From: Pseudomonas azotoformans
GTDB lineage: Bacteria; Pseudomonadota; Gammaproteobacteria; Pseudomonadales; Pseudomonadaceae
Reading direction: 5' to 3'
Assembly: GCF_900103345.1 (NCBI RefSeq)
Contig: NZ_LT629702.1
Span: 1,612,001 to 1,676,000, forward strand
DNA: 64,000 nt
Position numbers and translations under genes: made by a program. Shown here piece by piece: positions 1 to 8,616 of the stretch (position 1 is its first letter; each line of letters starts with the position of its first letter). Below the pieces are notes generated by a model that ran no database searches, had not been told where the DNA came from, and saw nothing but the letters and a program-made list of their open reading frames with translations.

Positions 1-751
1 GATTGCCGTATTCGAGCACGCTCAATCCCTGAATGAACGTGCGCGGGCGGCGGGCGTGGTCATTTGCCCAGGCGTCGGTTTCGATGTGGTCCCTACGGAC
101 TGTGTTGCCGCTGCATTGAAAAATGCGATGCCGGATGCCACGCATCTGGCATTGGGTTTTGATTCGCGCTCAAGTTTTTCGCCCGGCACTGCTAAGACTT
201 CAATTGAGGGTATGGCGCAGGGTGGCAAGGTTCGCCGTGACGGCAAAATCACCTCGGTGCCGCTGGCCTACCGGGTGCGTCGCATCGACTTTGGTGCCGG
301 AGAAAAGCTGGCAATGACTATTCCATGGGGCGACGTTTCCACTGCTTGGCACACCACCGGCATTGCCAACATCGAAGTTTTCATCCCTGGTTCCGCAGGC
401 ATGATCCGCGGCGCCCGGTTTGCTAATTGGATTCGTCCGTTGCTGGGTTTGTCGTTCGTGCAGCGGTTGCTCAAAGCACGAATTGGAAAAACCGTGGTCG
501 GCCCAGATCAGGAAAAACGCGCAGATCAAGGCACCTATGTTTGGGGCGAGGCTCGCAACGCCCGTGGTGAGTGCAGAACCGCGCGCCTGCATACCGCGAA
601 CGTCTACAGCCTGACGATCGACGCTGCATTGGCGGTGGTTGATTACCTGTTGCAAATGCGTCCGACTGGCGGGGCTTACACACCCGCACTGTTGTTAGGT
701 GCTGAGCTGGTGACGCAATTGCCAGGATCTGGCGCGATGAACATCGACTGA
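1..751 (+). CDS. Saccharopine dehydrogenase-like NAD(P)-binding protein, 3' part
   Basis: The reading frame is open from the first bases (frame starting at base 2) and ends in TGA at 749-751, so about 250 C-terminal residues are visible and the start lies upstream of the window. The visible part begins in the end of a Rossmann-type domain; the sequence CPGVGFDVVPTDC followed by AAALK is characteristic of the saccharopine dehydrogenase-like / trans-acting enoyl reductase family (usually about 360 aa, N-terminal GANGYTG-type nucleotide site, not visible here). Substrate unknown; members of this family are often misnamed as true saccharopine dehydrogenases. It is followed at 75 bp by a flavin oxidoreductase in the same direction, which has its own MerR-type promoter, so the two need not be co-transcribed. 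Confidence 0.8.
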   Translation, partial: IAVFEHAQSLNERARAAGVVICPGVGFDVVPTDCVAAALKNAMPDATHLALGFDSRSSFSPGTAKTSIEGMAQGGKVRRDGKITSVPLAYRVRRIDFGAGEKLAMTIPWGDVSTAWHTTGIANIEVFIPGSAGMIRGARFANWIRPLLGLSFVQRLLKARIGKTVVGPDQEKRADQGTYVWGEARNARGECRTARLHTANVYSLTIDAALAVVDYLLQMRPTGGAYTPALLLGAELVTQLPGSGAMNID

Positions 752-766
752 TTCGGAAAAAAGATG

Positions 767-797
767 TTGACCTTAAAGTTGACTTCAATCTTAAGGT
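767..797 (+). promoter_or_regulatory. MerR-type promoter/operator upstream of the OYE gene
   Basis: A -35 element TTGACC (767-772) and a -10-like TAAGGT (792-797) are separated by 19 bp, the over-long spacing typical of promoters controlled by MerR-family activators. The spacer carries dyads: CCTTAA at 771-776 against TTAAGG at 791-796, and an inner AAGT/ACTT at 777-785. It lies 29-59 bp upstream of the flavin oxidoreductase start. No merR-family gene is in the window, so the regulator would have to lie upstream or elsewhere. The assignment rests on spacing and symmetry only. Confidence 0.55.
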
Positions 798-825
798 AGC
801 CTCATATCCAGTTGAGGACTGCTCC

Positions 826-2058
826 ATGAATGTGTTCGACACCCTGATGCTTCCAAACGGTTCGTCTATCAAGAACCGAATCGCCAAAGCCGCCATGGAA
901 GAGAACATGGCGGACGCCGATCAGGCGCCCTCCGAAGAACTGATGCGTCTCTACCAAGCGTGGGCCGATGGTGGTGCAGGCCTGATCATCACCGGCAACG
1001 TGATGGTCGACGGCCGCGCCATGACCGGACCGGGTGGCGTAGTTTTGCAGGACGATCAGCAACTGGCCAAGTTCAAGCGTTGGGCACGGATTGGTCGATC
1101 CGGCGGTGCGCAGTTCTGGTTGCAGATCAACCACCCAGGGCGGCAGATGCAGTCCAATCTTGGGCAAAAAACATGGGCACCATCGGCCGTGCCGCTGGAT
1201 TTGGGCAAACTGTCCAAGCGTTTCGCCACGCCTCACGCGATGACCTCCGGCGTGATTAAGGAGGTTATCCAACGCTTTGCGAACACCGCGCGCCTCGGCG
1301 AACAAGCCGGATTCACCGGCGTGGAAATCCACGCTGCCCATGGCTATTTGTTGAGCCAGTTCCTTTCGCCGTTGACCAACCAAAGGACGGACGAATGGGG
1401 CGGTTCCCTAGAAAATCGGGCGCGCCTGTTACTCGAAATCGTCAAGGCGGTCAGGGCTGTGGTTTCTGCGGATTTCGCAGTGGCGGTCAAGCTCAACTCC
1501 GCCGATTTCCAGCGGGGAGGGTTTACCGCCGATGATGCGAAGAAGGTCGTTGAGCTGCTCAATGGCCTTGGTGTGGATTTGGTGGAATTATCCGGAGGCA
1601 GTTATGAAGCGCCCGCTATGCAGGGGGAGGCGCGCGATGGTCGCACGCTGGCTCGCGAAGCCTACTTCGTCGAGTTCGCCCGTGATATCCAAACAGTTGC
1701 CAGAATGCCGGTGATGGTCACCGGTGGTATACGTCGCCGCGCGGTGGCGGAAAACGTCGTGCAGAGCGGCGTTAATATGGTTGGGATCGGAACAGCGTTA
1801 GCCATCGATCCCAACTTGCCTCGGGACTGGCTGCTGGGCAAAGACAATGCTCCGCAATTGCCGCCGATTACCTGGAAAAATAAAGCCATCGCATCCTTGG
1901 CGAACATGGCAGTAGTGAAGTTTCAGTTACGCAAGCTGAGTCGCGCGAAAAAGCCCGATCCGAACGTTTCACCGCTGCGTGCGCTTATTCTGCAACAGCT
2001 CGGTATGGCATTTCGCACTCGTCAATATCGACGGTGGGTGGAAAACCGTTTGATGTGA
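826..2058 (+). CDS. NADH:flavin oxidoreductase of the old yellow enzyme family
   Basis: A 410-aa FMN-dependent TIM-barrel oxidoreductase of the kind that reduces activated C=C bonds (enones, nitro-olefins) with NAD(P)H. Seen directly: an N-terminal start NVFDTLMLPNGSSIKNRI typical of the family, the substrate-binding HAAHGYLLSQFLSP segment, the RTDEWGGSLENRARLL signature, and the C-terminal phosphate-binding MVTGGIR. Length fits single-domain OYE proteins; the Fe-S/FAD extension of dienoyl-CoA reductases is absent. The ATG at 826 follows GAGGA (about 814). A MerR-type promoter directly upstream suggests induction by an electrophile or metal stress signal. Physiological substrate unknown. Confidence 0.9.
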   Translation: MNVFDTLMLPNGSSIKNRIAKAAMEENMADADQAPSEELMRLYQAWADGGAGLIITGNVMVDGRAMTGPGGVVLQDDQQLAKFKRWARIGRSGGAQFWLQINHPGRQMQSNLGQKTWAPSAVPLDLGKLSKRFATPHAMTSGVIKEVIQRFANTARLGEQAGFTGVEIHAAHGYLLSQFLSPLTNQRTDEWGGSLENRARLLLEIVKAVRAVVSADFAVAVKLNSADFQRGGFTADDAKKVVELLNGLGVDLVELSGGSYEAPAMQGEARDGRTLAREAYFVEFARDIQTVARMPVMVTGGIRRRAVAENVVQSGVNMVGIGTALAIDPNLPRDWLLGKDNAPQLPPITWKNKAIASLANMAVVKFQLRKLSRAKKPDPNVSPLRALILQQLGMAFRTRQYRRWVENRLM

Positions 2059-2059
2059 G

Positions 2060-2320
2060 CCGATACGTTTTTTATTTGAAGAGCTAAGTTTTGTCGTATC
2101 GGTCATTACTAACAGGAGCGTCCGCTATTGGCCGACTGCCGCCCTTCGCAAAGGGCAGCTTTGGGCCGTGAGTGGACGTTTAGGCTCCTTGTTCTCGAGC
2201 ACAATCCCACGCTCAATCAAGGAGAGCCATACCGATAACGGCCTCTTGAGTTTCCCAAAAAAGGTAGAGTTGCGGAAGCGATCCGAAAAGTTGCGGAAGC
2301 GATGATCAAATCGCAGGCAA
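2060..2320. other. Spacer with relic repeats and hairpins
   Basis: No convincing gene. It contains an 8-bp inverted repeat CCGATACG (2060-2067) / CGTATCGG (2094-2101), which may terminate the OYE transcript; a stretch around 2119-2170 that begins GTCCGCTATTGGCCGACTGC and includes a hairpin GCCCTT-CGCA-AAGGGC (2141-2156), resembling a degenerate intergenic repeat seen again near 61008; and two copies of GTTGCGGAAGCGAT (2270-2283 and 2290-2303) set exactly 20 bp apart, reminiscent of the multiple terminal repeats of IS21-type elements. I read the spacer as mobile-element debris next to a tRNA gene. Confidence 0.35.
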
Positions 2321-2351
2321 TAAAAAACCCCGTAGACGTTAATCTACGGGG
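2321..2351 (-). terminator. Rho-independent terminator of tRNA-Cys
   Basis: Read on the minus strand, a perfect 9-bp stem (CCCCGTAGA / TCTACGGGG, 2328-2351) with a 6-base loop is followed by a run of six T. It sits 10 bp beyond the 3' end of the tRNA gene. Confidence 0.85.
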
Positions 2352-2361
2352 CTTCTAAGAG

Positions 2362-2435
2362 TGGAGGCCGAGGTCGGAATCGAACCGGCGTAGGCGGATT
2401 TGCAATCCGCTGCATAACCATTTTGCTACTCGGCC
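2362..2435 (-). tRNA. tRNA-Cys (GCA anticodon)
   Basis: A 74-nt minus-strand tRNA with encoded CCA (TGG at 2362-2364). The acceptor stem is GGCCGAG pairing with CTCGGCC, the anticodon arm reads GCGGATT-GCA-AATCCGC, and the T arm contains GGTTCGATTCC. Anticodon GCA decodes cysteine. A terminator follows directly downstream. Such tRNA genes are common integration sites, and relic repeats lie in the adjacent spacer, but no integrase is present. Confidence 0.95.
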
Positions 2436-2590
2436 TCAAACGATCAATGCCCTGACTGCTGACACTCACCGCATAAAAACTTGAGTGGGCTGTATAACCC
2501 TGCCTCTACTCTAACTCATTGAATACATTGAAGTTTTTAATGCTTCGTTGCGTTCGATGGGCGCCATTATGTACGTATTTGCCTAGGCGT

Positions 2591-2638
2591 GCAACCCCTT
2601 GATTTCAAAAATATTTCGTATTGGCATCAAGGGGTTGC
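2591..2638 (-). terminator. Inverted repeat downstream of the hacB-like gene
   Basis: A 13-bp perfect inverted repeat, GCAACCCCTTGAT at 2591-2603 and ATCAAGGGGTTGC at 2626-2638, with a 22-base AT-rich loop, starts 10 bp beyond the stop of the acylase gene on the minus strand. The position suggests a 3'-end stabilising or terminating structure; no clean T-run follows, so Rho-independent termination is unproven. Confidence 0.45.
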
Positions 2639-2647
2639 GGGCCAGCC

Positions 2648-4933
2648 CTACTCCTTGATGCGCAGCTGTTGGTACTTCGGGTCGGCCTGGATTTGGGCTT
2701 CGGTGAAGGGCAGCGGGCGCAGTTGTTTCTGGGAGAAGGCTTGGGTCTGGTCCTTGGCGTGTGGTGAAGCCGGGTTGGTCGACTCGGAGAACGCGAGGAT
2801 GCCCTGGGCATGGGGGCCCTGGTCGTCGAAGGTGACGATTTGCAGGTAGCTGGTGCCGCTGACCACTTCGCGCTTGCCGTCGGCGCGGGGCACGGTTTGC
2901 ATGGCGTTGTAGATGCCGAGTTCCTGGGGGCCACCGTGGATCGGGGTTTGCCCGGAGACTTGGATGTCGCCCCAGGTGCTGTTGGCGGTCAGGCCGCGTT
3001 TGGCGACGTTGGCAGTGGAAGCCCGCATGGCTTCGCGCAGGGCTTTGGCGACGTCGGCGCGGTCGATGGCCAGGCCACGTGGCGTGGTGAGGGGTTGGGC
3101 CGGGTCGAAGGCCACGCGCCAGGCGTCGGGGATCTGCTGCAGGTGCTGCACCAGATTGATGAAGTGCACCAGGCCAAGGCCGCTGTCGAGGTTGGCGCGC
3201 TGGTCCCAGGTTTTCAGGCTGGTGCACAGGGGTTGCAAGGCAGTGGCGTCGGTGCCGAGGTGTTTGGCGCAGAACGCGAGCAGGTCGGGCATGACTTGGC
3301 CGGCCAGGTACACCTCGTTGTCCATCACCATGTTGTGCAGGTCGCTGACGCTGATCGGTTTAGCCAGCGATTGCAGACGTTGCAAGGCGAAACGCGCACG
3401 CGGGCCGAGGCCGATGTGGTCCTGGCTGATCACCGGGGAGAACCCGGTGAGCGGCGCCTGGGGGTTGGCCAGCCATGCCGAGTCGTTGGAGTGCTGCACG
3501 TAGTCGGTGCGTTGCAGTTGCGGCAGTTGCTCGGCCGGGAAGATACCGGCCTGGGCGGCGCGCGGGTCAACGTCCCAGGCACAGGCGCTATGGGCGCCGT
3601 CGAGCATGATCATCTGCAGGCCGGCGCGTGGGTCGCTGCACTGCGCCAGTTTGGCCGCACTGACGTTGGGCACCACCGACAGGTTCATGTACAGGCTCTG
3701 GCCCTGGTCGTCGGCGGCCAGGGTGTTGACCCACGGGATGCCTTGCAAGGTGTGTACCGAGGTTTTCAGTTGGTCGAGGCTGCCGGCACGGTTCATCGCG
3801 TACCACTGTTGCAGCACGCGGTCGTTGCCCAGGTTGGCGTCGCGCAGGCTGAAGGCGTAGTGGCTGTCCCAATCGAGCTTGCCCGGCCACTGCACCACCG
3901 GGCCGAATTGCGAGCTATAGACCGTGTGCGATTGGTCCTTGAGGCTGCCGTCGGCTTGTTTGACCTGCACGGTCACCGTGGTTTTATCCAGGGCGACCGA
4001 TTTTCCGTCGAGCAGGTAGCGCGTGGAGTCCTTGGGGTCGAGGGTCAGGCGGTACAGGGTGAAGTGCTTGGACGTGTCCACGGTGTGGGTCCAGGCCACA
4101 TGCTGGTTAAAACCGATATTGATCACCGGCAGGCCCGGCAGCGCAGCGCCCATCACATCCAACTGGCCGGGGATGGTCAGGTGCATCTCGTAAAACCGCA
4201 TGCCGCCCACCCATGGGAAGTGCGGGTTGGCCAGCAACATGCCGCGCCCGTTGAACGAGCGGTCACGGCCTACTGCCACGGCGTTACTGCCGCGATCGAA
4301 AGCGAAGCGCTGTTGGTTCGCGGCAGCCATTTCAAAGGCCTTGGCGGTGGTCGCAACGTTGGCGGTTGCGCGAGGCGGCGTCGCCCCCACCAGCGCTTCG
4401 GCGAATTGGCCGACACCGCCTTCGACCAGTAGCCTGCGGGTCAGCTTGACCAGGTCTTCCGCCACCAGTGGCCGTACCCACGCTGCCTGACACTGGGCAG
4501 GCGCGCCCTGCTCTTTCAGATAACGGTTGTAGCCGGCCACATAACCTTCGATACGCTGCTGGATCTGCGGGCTCTGGGCCTTCCAGAACGCAGCGACCGC
4601 GTCCGGCGTATTGAGCCAGCCAAAGAACAGGTCGCTGGCCAGGTTGTTGCGCTCTTCCAGGGTCGCCTGCTCGGGGCCGAAAAAGCGGGCGCGCTGGCCA
4701 TTTACGGTGACCACTTCATTGGCCAGCAGGCACAGGTTGTCCTGGGCGTAGGCGTAGCCAATGCCGAAGCCCAGGCCACGCTCATCGTTGGCGCGGATAT
4801 GCGGCACGCCATAACTGGTGCGGCGGATGTCCGCTGATGCTTGCGTCACCGGCTCCCGCGCGCAGGCGCCCAGGCTCAACCCCAGCAACACCCCGGCCAC
4901 ACATACCCTGGACAACCCATTGGAAATAATCAC
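2648..4933 (-). CDS. hacB: Acyl-homoserine-lactone acylase, HacB-like (penicillin amidase family)
   Basis: An Ntn-hydrolase of the penicillin acylase family that would hydrolyse N-acyl homoserine lactones or similar amides; it closely matches P. aeruginosa HacB (PA0305) as I recall that sequence, over most of its length (for example RRTSYGVPHIRANDERGLG and LANPHFPWVGGMRFYEMHLT). The precursor autocleaves before the catalytic serine of the beta subunit, here Ser216 in DRGSNAVAVG. I chose the GTG at 4933 because GGAG lies 6 bp upstream; the start at 4996 has no such site. The N-terminus is a lipoprotein signal (LSLGAC), so the enzyme is probably membrane-anchored in the periplasm. About 761 aa, normal for the family. 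Confidence 0.85.
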   Translation of the reverse strand: MIISNGLSRVCVAGVLLGLSLGACAREPVTQASADIRRTSYGVPHIRANDERGLGFGIGYAYAQDNLCLLANEVVTVNGQRARFFGPEQATLEERNNLASDLFFGWLNTPDAVAAFWKAQSPQIQQRIEGYVAGYNRYLKEQGAPAQCQAAWVRPLVAEDLVKLTRRLLVEGGVGQFAEALVGATPPRATANVATTAKAFEMAAANQQRFAFDRGSNAVAVGRDRSFNGRGMLLANPHFPWVGGMRFYEMHLTIPGQLDVMGAALPGLPVINIGFNQHVAWTHTVDTSKHFTLYRLTLDPKDSTRYLLDGKSVALDKTTVTVQVKQADGSLKDQSHTVYSSQFGPVVQWPGKLDWDSHYAFSLRDANLGNDRVLQQWYAMNRAGSLDQLKTSVHTLQGIPWVNTLAADDQGQSLYMNLSVVPNVSAAKLAQCSDPRAGLQMIMLDGAHSACAWDVDPRAAQAGIFPAEQLPQLQRTDYVQHSNDSAWLANPQAPLTGFSPVISQDHIGLGPRARFALQRLQSLAKPISVSDLHNMVMDNEVYLAGQVMPDLLAFCAKHLGTDATALQPLCTSLKTWDQRANLDSGLGLVHFINLVQHLQQIPDAWRVAFDPAQPLTTPRGLAIDRADVAKALREAMRASTANVAKRGLTANSTWGDIQVSGQTPIHGGPQELGIYNAMQTVPRADGKREVVSGTSYLQIVTFDDQGPHAQGILAFSESTNPASPHAKDQTQAFSQKQLRPLPFTEAQIQADPKYQQLRIKE

Positions 4934-5170
4934 GCAGACTCCACCGTCAGATTTAACCGCCTCACAAGGGGCAATAACCCCACCGTAAGAACGCAAATCA
5001 CCGGGAATAATTTAACGCGCGGGGTGGTTTATTTAAGGCGATGGGGATGTCACAAAACCGATACCGACGAAATTTCTACATCCGGCACTTCATGATTTCG
5101 CTCGCTCGTTCGTCTTATCCACTAAGAGCGCTCATTTTTTCCTGATCAGGCTCTGATAAGGAGTTTTTGC

Positions 5171-5551
5171 ATGTACAACCCGCAAGTGCCCACGGATGGA
5201 CATTCACCAGCGGCCGAGGCCAGTTTCGGCAGCGGCCCGCAAGCGTTCGGCAAAACGCCCGAACAGCAAGGCAACCAGCGTATCCGCCATCTGCTCAAGT
5301 GTTTTGGCTTGCGCACCAGTCTGATCCGGCTGAAGGTCATCGACGCCCTGCTCACCGCCGCCGACAACCAGCGCACCCTAGGCGTGCGCGGCGTGCACAG
5401 CCATTTGCTGGAGCTGGGCATTCCGTTGTCGTTTCTCAGCGTGCGCGAGGTGCTCAAGCGCCTGTGCAGCGAGGGTGTGATCACCCTCAATGCGGACAAA
5501 AGCTACAGCCTCCATGAAGAGGCTGCCAAGGTACTCGAAGGCCGCGCCTGA
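5171..5551 (+). CDS. Fur-like winged-helix protein without metal-binding domain
   Basis: A 126-aa protein preceded by AAGGAG (5158-5163) at good spacing. Residues about 35-115 read as the winged-helix DNA-binding half of the Fur family: GLRTSLIRLKVIDALL, then GVRGVHSHLLELGIPLSFLSVREVLKRLCSEGVI, matching the Fur pattern of recognition helix followed by a short wing. The C-terminal His-rich metal/dimerisation domain of Fur, Zur or PerR is absent, so metal sensing is not expected. Pseudomonas genomes carry such proteins under the name 'Fe2+/Zn2+ uptake regulation protein'. Target unknown. Confidence 0.7.
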   Translation: MYNPQVPTDGHSPAAEASFGSGPQAFGKTPEQQGNQRIRHLLKCFGLRTSLIRLKVIDALLTAADNQRTLGVRGVHSHLLELGIPLSFLSVREVLKRLCSEGVITLNADKSYSLHEEAAKVLEGRA

Positions 5552-5557
5552 TCGCCT

Positions 5558-5746
5558 TTAGAGCTTGACCTTGCGGCGCATGATGCCGTTGATCACCACC
5601 ACGACCACTGCGACGGCAATGGCGATGGTCTGGAATGTCTTCTCACTGATGACCCCGGTGTTCTGCAAATAGGACAGGCCAAACATCGTCGCCAATACGG
5701 CCAGGGCAATCAGAATCGAATATTTCAAACGCTGCTTTTGGGTCAT
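5558..5746 (-). CDS. Small membrane protein of unknown function
   Basis: A 62-aa product starting MTQKQRLKYSI with AGGAA 8 bp upstream; a longer in-frame start at 5806 is less likely because its added residues do not resemble the rest. Two hydrophobic segments (about 10-28 and 40-54) separated by a short polar loop, with a basic tail RRKVKL, suggest a two-pass inner-membrane protein with cytoplasmic ends. It converges on the Fur-like gene with a 6-bp gap. I do not recognise the family. Confidence 0.6.
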   Translation of the reverse strand: MTQKQRLKYSILIALAVLATMFGLSYLQNTGVISEKTFQTIAIAVAVVVVVINGIMRRKVKL

Positions 5747-5868
5747 GACGGGTTCCTGAACCTGAAAAATGTCGCCACTGTGAATCGCCGGAACTGCCTT
5801 ACGCACGATGTCGAGCAGTTCCGACAGGCGCTCATGTTACAGGCGCGGGAATATTTTGGCTCGGTCAA

Positions 5869-6630
5869 TCAGCCTGCATGCACCCAGCGCTGGTGCAGCC
5901 ACCGCGCCAATGCATCCAGTGCAAACCCCAGCAAACCGATCAGCACCACCATCGCCATCAGCTCCGAATAAGCCAGCCGATCACGGGTATCGAGGATGTA
6001 ATACCCAAGCCCCGCGCTGACCCCCAGCATCTCGCACGGCACCAGCACGATCCACAAAATGCCGATGGCCAGGCGTACACCCGTCAGCACATGCCCCACC
6101 ACGCCGGGAATGATCACGCGGCGCAAGGTCTCCCAGCGGGTCGCACTCAAACTCGCACTCAATTGCAACCAGCGTGGGTCGAGCTGACGCACACCGGCAG
6201 CGGTATTGAGCATGATCGGCCACACGGCGGCAAAGGCCAGCAGGAAATAGATCGGCTGGTCGCCTACCCCCATCAGCATCACCACGATGGGCATCCACGA
6301 CAGCGGCGAGATCATGCGCAGGAACTGAAACGCCGGCGTGGTCGCCGCCTCCAGGTTGCGCGAACTGCCCACCAGCAGCCCCAACGGTACGCCCACCAGC
6401 AAGGCCAGGAACAACCCGACGAAGATGCGCTTGAGGCTCACAGCAATGTGTAGATACAACTCCCCGCGCCCGAGCAATTCCCACAGGCTGGCGGCCGTGG
6501 CAGCCAGGGAAAAGCGTGCCGACAAGCCGTCCGCCGCGCCAAACACTTTCACCCCCAGCCACCAAAGCAACAGCAACCCCGCCAAGCCACTCAACCCGAG
6601 CAACCAGCCCGGGATTTCACGTGTGTTCAA
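5869..6630 (-). CDS. ABC transporter permease (SsuC/TauC type)
   Basis: A 253-aa inner-membrane permease with six hydrophobic segments and the binding-protein-dependent transport signature LRRVIIPGVVGHVLTGVRLAIG around residues 165-187, where the permease contacts the ATPase. Its start overlaps the stop of the substrate-binding gene by 4 bp, and it is the last gene of a five-gene minus-strand operon (10270 down to 5869). Family and context suit import of a sulfonate, nitrate-like or aromatic organic substrate; the substrate cannot be read from sequence. Confidence 0.88.
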   Translation of the reverse strand: MNTREIPGWLLGLSGLAGLLLLWWLGVKVFGAADGLSARFSLAATAASLWELLGRGELYLHIAVSLKRIFVGLFLALLVGVPLGLLVGSSRNLEAATTPAFQFLRMISPLSWMPIVVMLMGVGDQPIYFLLAFAAVWPIMLNTAAGVRQLDPRWLQLSASLSATRWETLRRVIIPGVVGHVLTGVRLAIGILWIVLVPCEMLGVSAGLGYYILDTRDRLAYSELMAMVVLIGLLGFALDALARWLHQRWVHAG

Positions 6631-7826
6631 ACGCCGATCTCCTCATGCCGCTCAAAGCCATCAGGCAAACCAAAGGTCTTCATGCCGCCCACGGACTCAA
6701 TGGCGTTGCGCACGAAGCGGTCGTCCACCAGGTCCTTGGCGACAAATGCCGGGTCCAGGTCGGCGAGGAATTTCTTGTCGCCCTCGATAAGCGTGTCCTT
6801 CAGGCGGCGTACCAGTTCCTCGGTGTAACTGGGGAATGGGTAGGGTTGGAAATCGATACGGTGTTCATCCCAATTGGCGTGCCGGATCGCGCCGTCCGCC
6901 AGGTAGGCCGCGCGGTCGGCGGCGGCCGGTGCCAGCACCTTGCTCAACACCGGCTCGGCGTGTGGGGTGTAGCGGTTCGGGCCGTCCTTGGACAGCAGCT
7001 TCACCGCCGCTTCGCGGTTGTCGCGGGTCCACACCTGCGCCTTGACGATGGCATTCACCACCTTCTGCGACCACTCCGGGCGGTTGGTCAGGTCGTGCTC
7101 GTGCATGAACACCACGCAGCACGCATGGTTGCGCCACACGTCGCCGGTGAAGCGCTGCACGCGACCGACCTTGAGGTTTTCCGCCAGGGCGTTGAACGGC
7201 TCGGCGACGATGTAGCCATCGATACGCTGGCTGGCCAGGGCCGGTGGCATGTCTGAAGGCGGCAACACGATCAGGTTGACCTCATTGGCCGCAATCGCAC
7301 TGCCCGCCGCCCGCGCCACCGGCGTGAGGCCGTTGTCACGGAACAGCTGCTGCACCACCACGTTATGGATCGAATACCAGAACGGAATCGCCACCGACTT
7401 GCCGCCCAGTTGCTTCACGTCAGTGATGCCCGGCGCCACGGTCAAGCCCGAGCCGCCCACATGGTTCCACGCCACCACTTTGGCCGGCACCTTGCTGCCA
7501 TAACGTGCCCATACGGTCATCGGTGACAGCAGGTGAATCACGTTGACCTGGCCCGAGATGAACGCCTCGATCACCTGCGCCCAACTGCGCAGCAGCACCG
7601 GACGCTCGGCCTTGATGCCTTCGGCTTCGAACAGGCCATTGTTATGCGCCACCAGCAACGGCGTGGCGTCGGTGATCGGCAGGTAACCGATGCGCACCGG
7701 AGCGTCCGGCTCGCTGGCGGCGCGGGCCTGCAAACTGCTCAGCAGCGGCAAGGCACCGGCGGCACTGAGCACGGCGGAGAGTTTGAGAAAGTCGCGACGC
7801 GAGTGGGTCAAGTCATCCAGGCACAT
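6627..7826 (-). CDS. ABC transporter substrate-binding protein (NrtA/CmpA-SsuA family), Tat-exported
   Basis: A 399-aa periplasmic binding protein. The start at 7826 (MCLDDLTHSRRDF) has GGAG 7 bp upstream and gives a twin-arginine signal, SRRDFLKLSAVLSAAGALP, so it is probably folded before export. The mature protein starts with PVRIGYLPITDATPLLVA, the typical first strand of NMT1/NrtA-like proteins, and continues with VIEAFISGQVNVIH and GGKSVAIP. It overlaps the ATPase gene upstream by 14 bp and the permease gene downstream by 4 bp. Ligand unknown; Tat export of solute-binding proteins is seen in the nitrate/cyanate branch of this family. Confidence 0.88.
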   Translation of the reverse strand: MCLDDLTHSRRDFLKLSAVLSAAGALPLLSSLQARAASEPDAPVRIGYLPITDATPLLVAHNNGLFEAEGIKAERPVLLRSWAQVIEAFISGQVNVIHLLSPMTVWARYGSKVPAKVVAWNHVGGSGLTVAPGITDVKQLGGKSVAIPFWYSIHNVVVQQLFRDNGLTPVARAAGSAIAANEVNLIVLPPSDMPPALASQRIDGYIVAEPFNALAENLKVGRVQRFTGDVWRNHACCVVFMHEHDLTNRPEWSQKVVNAIVKAQVWTRDNREAAVKLLSKDGPNRYTPHAEPVLSKVLAPAAADRAAYLADGAIRHANWDEHRIDFQPYPFPSYTEELVRRLKDTLIEGDKKFLADLDPAFVAKDLVDDRFVRNAIESVGGMKTFGLPDGFERHEEIGV

Positions 7827-8616
7827 GGGCAGGCTCCAGCAGGTCAAGGGGGTTGGGTTGAGGGCGGCTCGCCTGCCGTAGGGTTTTAAGGATATCGATA
7901 CGCAGCGCGCCGATGACTTCCACCTGTTCTTCGCGTGGTTGCGGCAGGTCGATCAACCACTCGCCCAGGGTCCGCGCCGGGCGGTTGCCCAGTAGCAGAA
8001 TGCGGTCCGACAACAGCAGCGCTTCGTCAATGTCATGGGTAATCAGCACGGCCGCCGAACCTTGCTCACGGTTGACCTTGAGCAGCAGGTGCTGCATGTC
8101 GGCGCGGGTCACCTCGTCGAGGGCGCCGAAGGGCTCATCCAGCAACAGCACTTGGGGCTGGCGCGCCAGGCAACGGGCCAGTGCCGTACGCTGGGCCATG
8201 CCGCCGGAGAGCTGCGCCGGGAACTGCTGGCGCGCATGTTCCAGGCCGACGGCGGCGATGGCGTGGCCGACACGCTGGCGGCGTTGTTCAACGCTCAAGT
8301 GGGGTTGACGGGCGAAATCCAGGCCGAACGCGACGTTCTTTTCCAGGCTCAGCCAGGGCAACAGGCTGGGGTCCTGGAAGGCCACCGCCACGCGCGGATG
8401 AGGCCCGTCCACGGGCTCGCCGAGCACCCGTACACTGCCACCCTGCGGCGCCTGCAAACCGGCGAGCACCCGCAGCAGGCTGGACTTGCCCACCCCGCTG
8501 GGGCCAAGGATCGACACCACTTCACCGGGTTGCAGTTGCAGGTCAAAGCCCTGCAACACCGGCCCGCCGGCATACCCCAGGCAAATCCCCCGGGCGTTCA
8601 ATACGGCGCTTGTCAT
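7813..8616 (-). CDS. ABC transporter ATP-binding protein (SsuB/TauB type)
   Basis: A 267-aa ATPase that would energise the importer encoded with it. Walker A is GPSGVGKS (38-45), the Q-loop is at Gln81 (FQDPSLLPW), the signature is LSGGM (136-140), Walker B is LLLDE (157-161) with the D-loop GALD, and the switch histidine is in LITHD near 196. Length and motifs are typical of the SsuB/TauB/NrtD group. It overlaps its upstream neighbour (acyl-CoA-dehydrogenase-like gene) by 4 bp, so translation is probably coupled. Confidence 0.92.
   Translation of the reverse strand: MTSAVLNARGICLGYAGGPVLQGFDLQLQPGEVVSILGPSGVGKSSLLRVLAGLQAPQGGSVRVLGEPVDGPHPRVAVAFQDPSLLPWLSLEKNVAFGLDFARQPHLSVEQRRQRVGHAIAAVGLEHARQQFPAQLSGGMAQRTALARCLARQPQVLLLDEPFGALDEVTRADMQHLLLKVNREQGSAAVLITHDIDEALLLSDRILLLGNRPARTLGEWLIDLPQPREEQVEVIGALRIDILKTLRQASRPQPNPLDLLEPAHVPG

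Noticed and set aside
4934..4996. A longer start for the HacB-like acylase
   Set aside because: The lipoprotein signal and ribosome site fit the GTG at 4933; the extra 21 residues would spoil the signal peptide.
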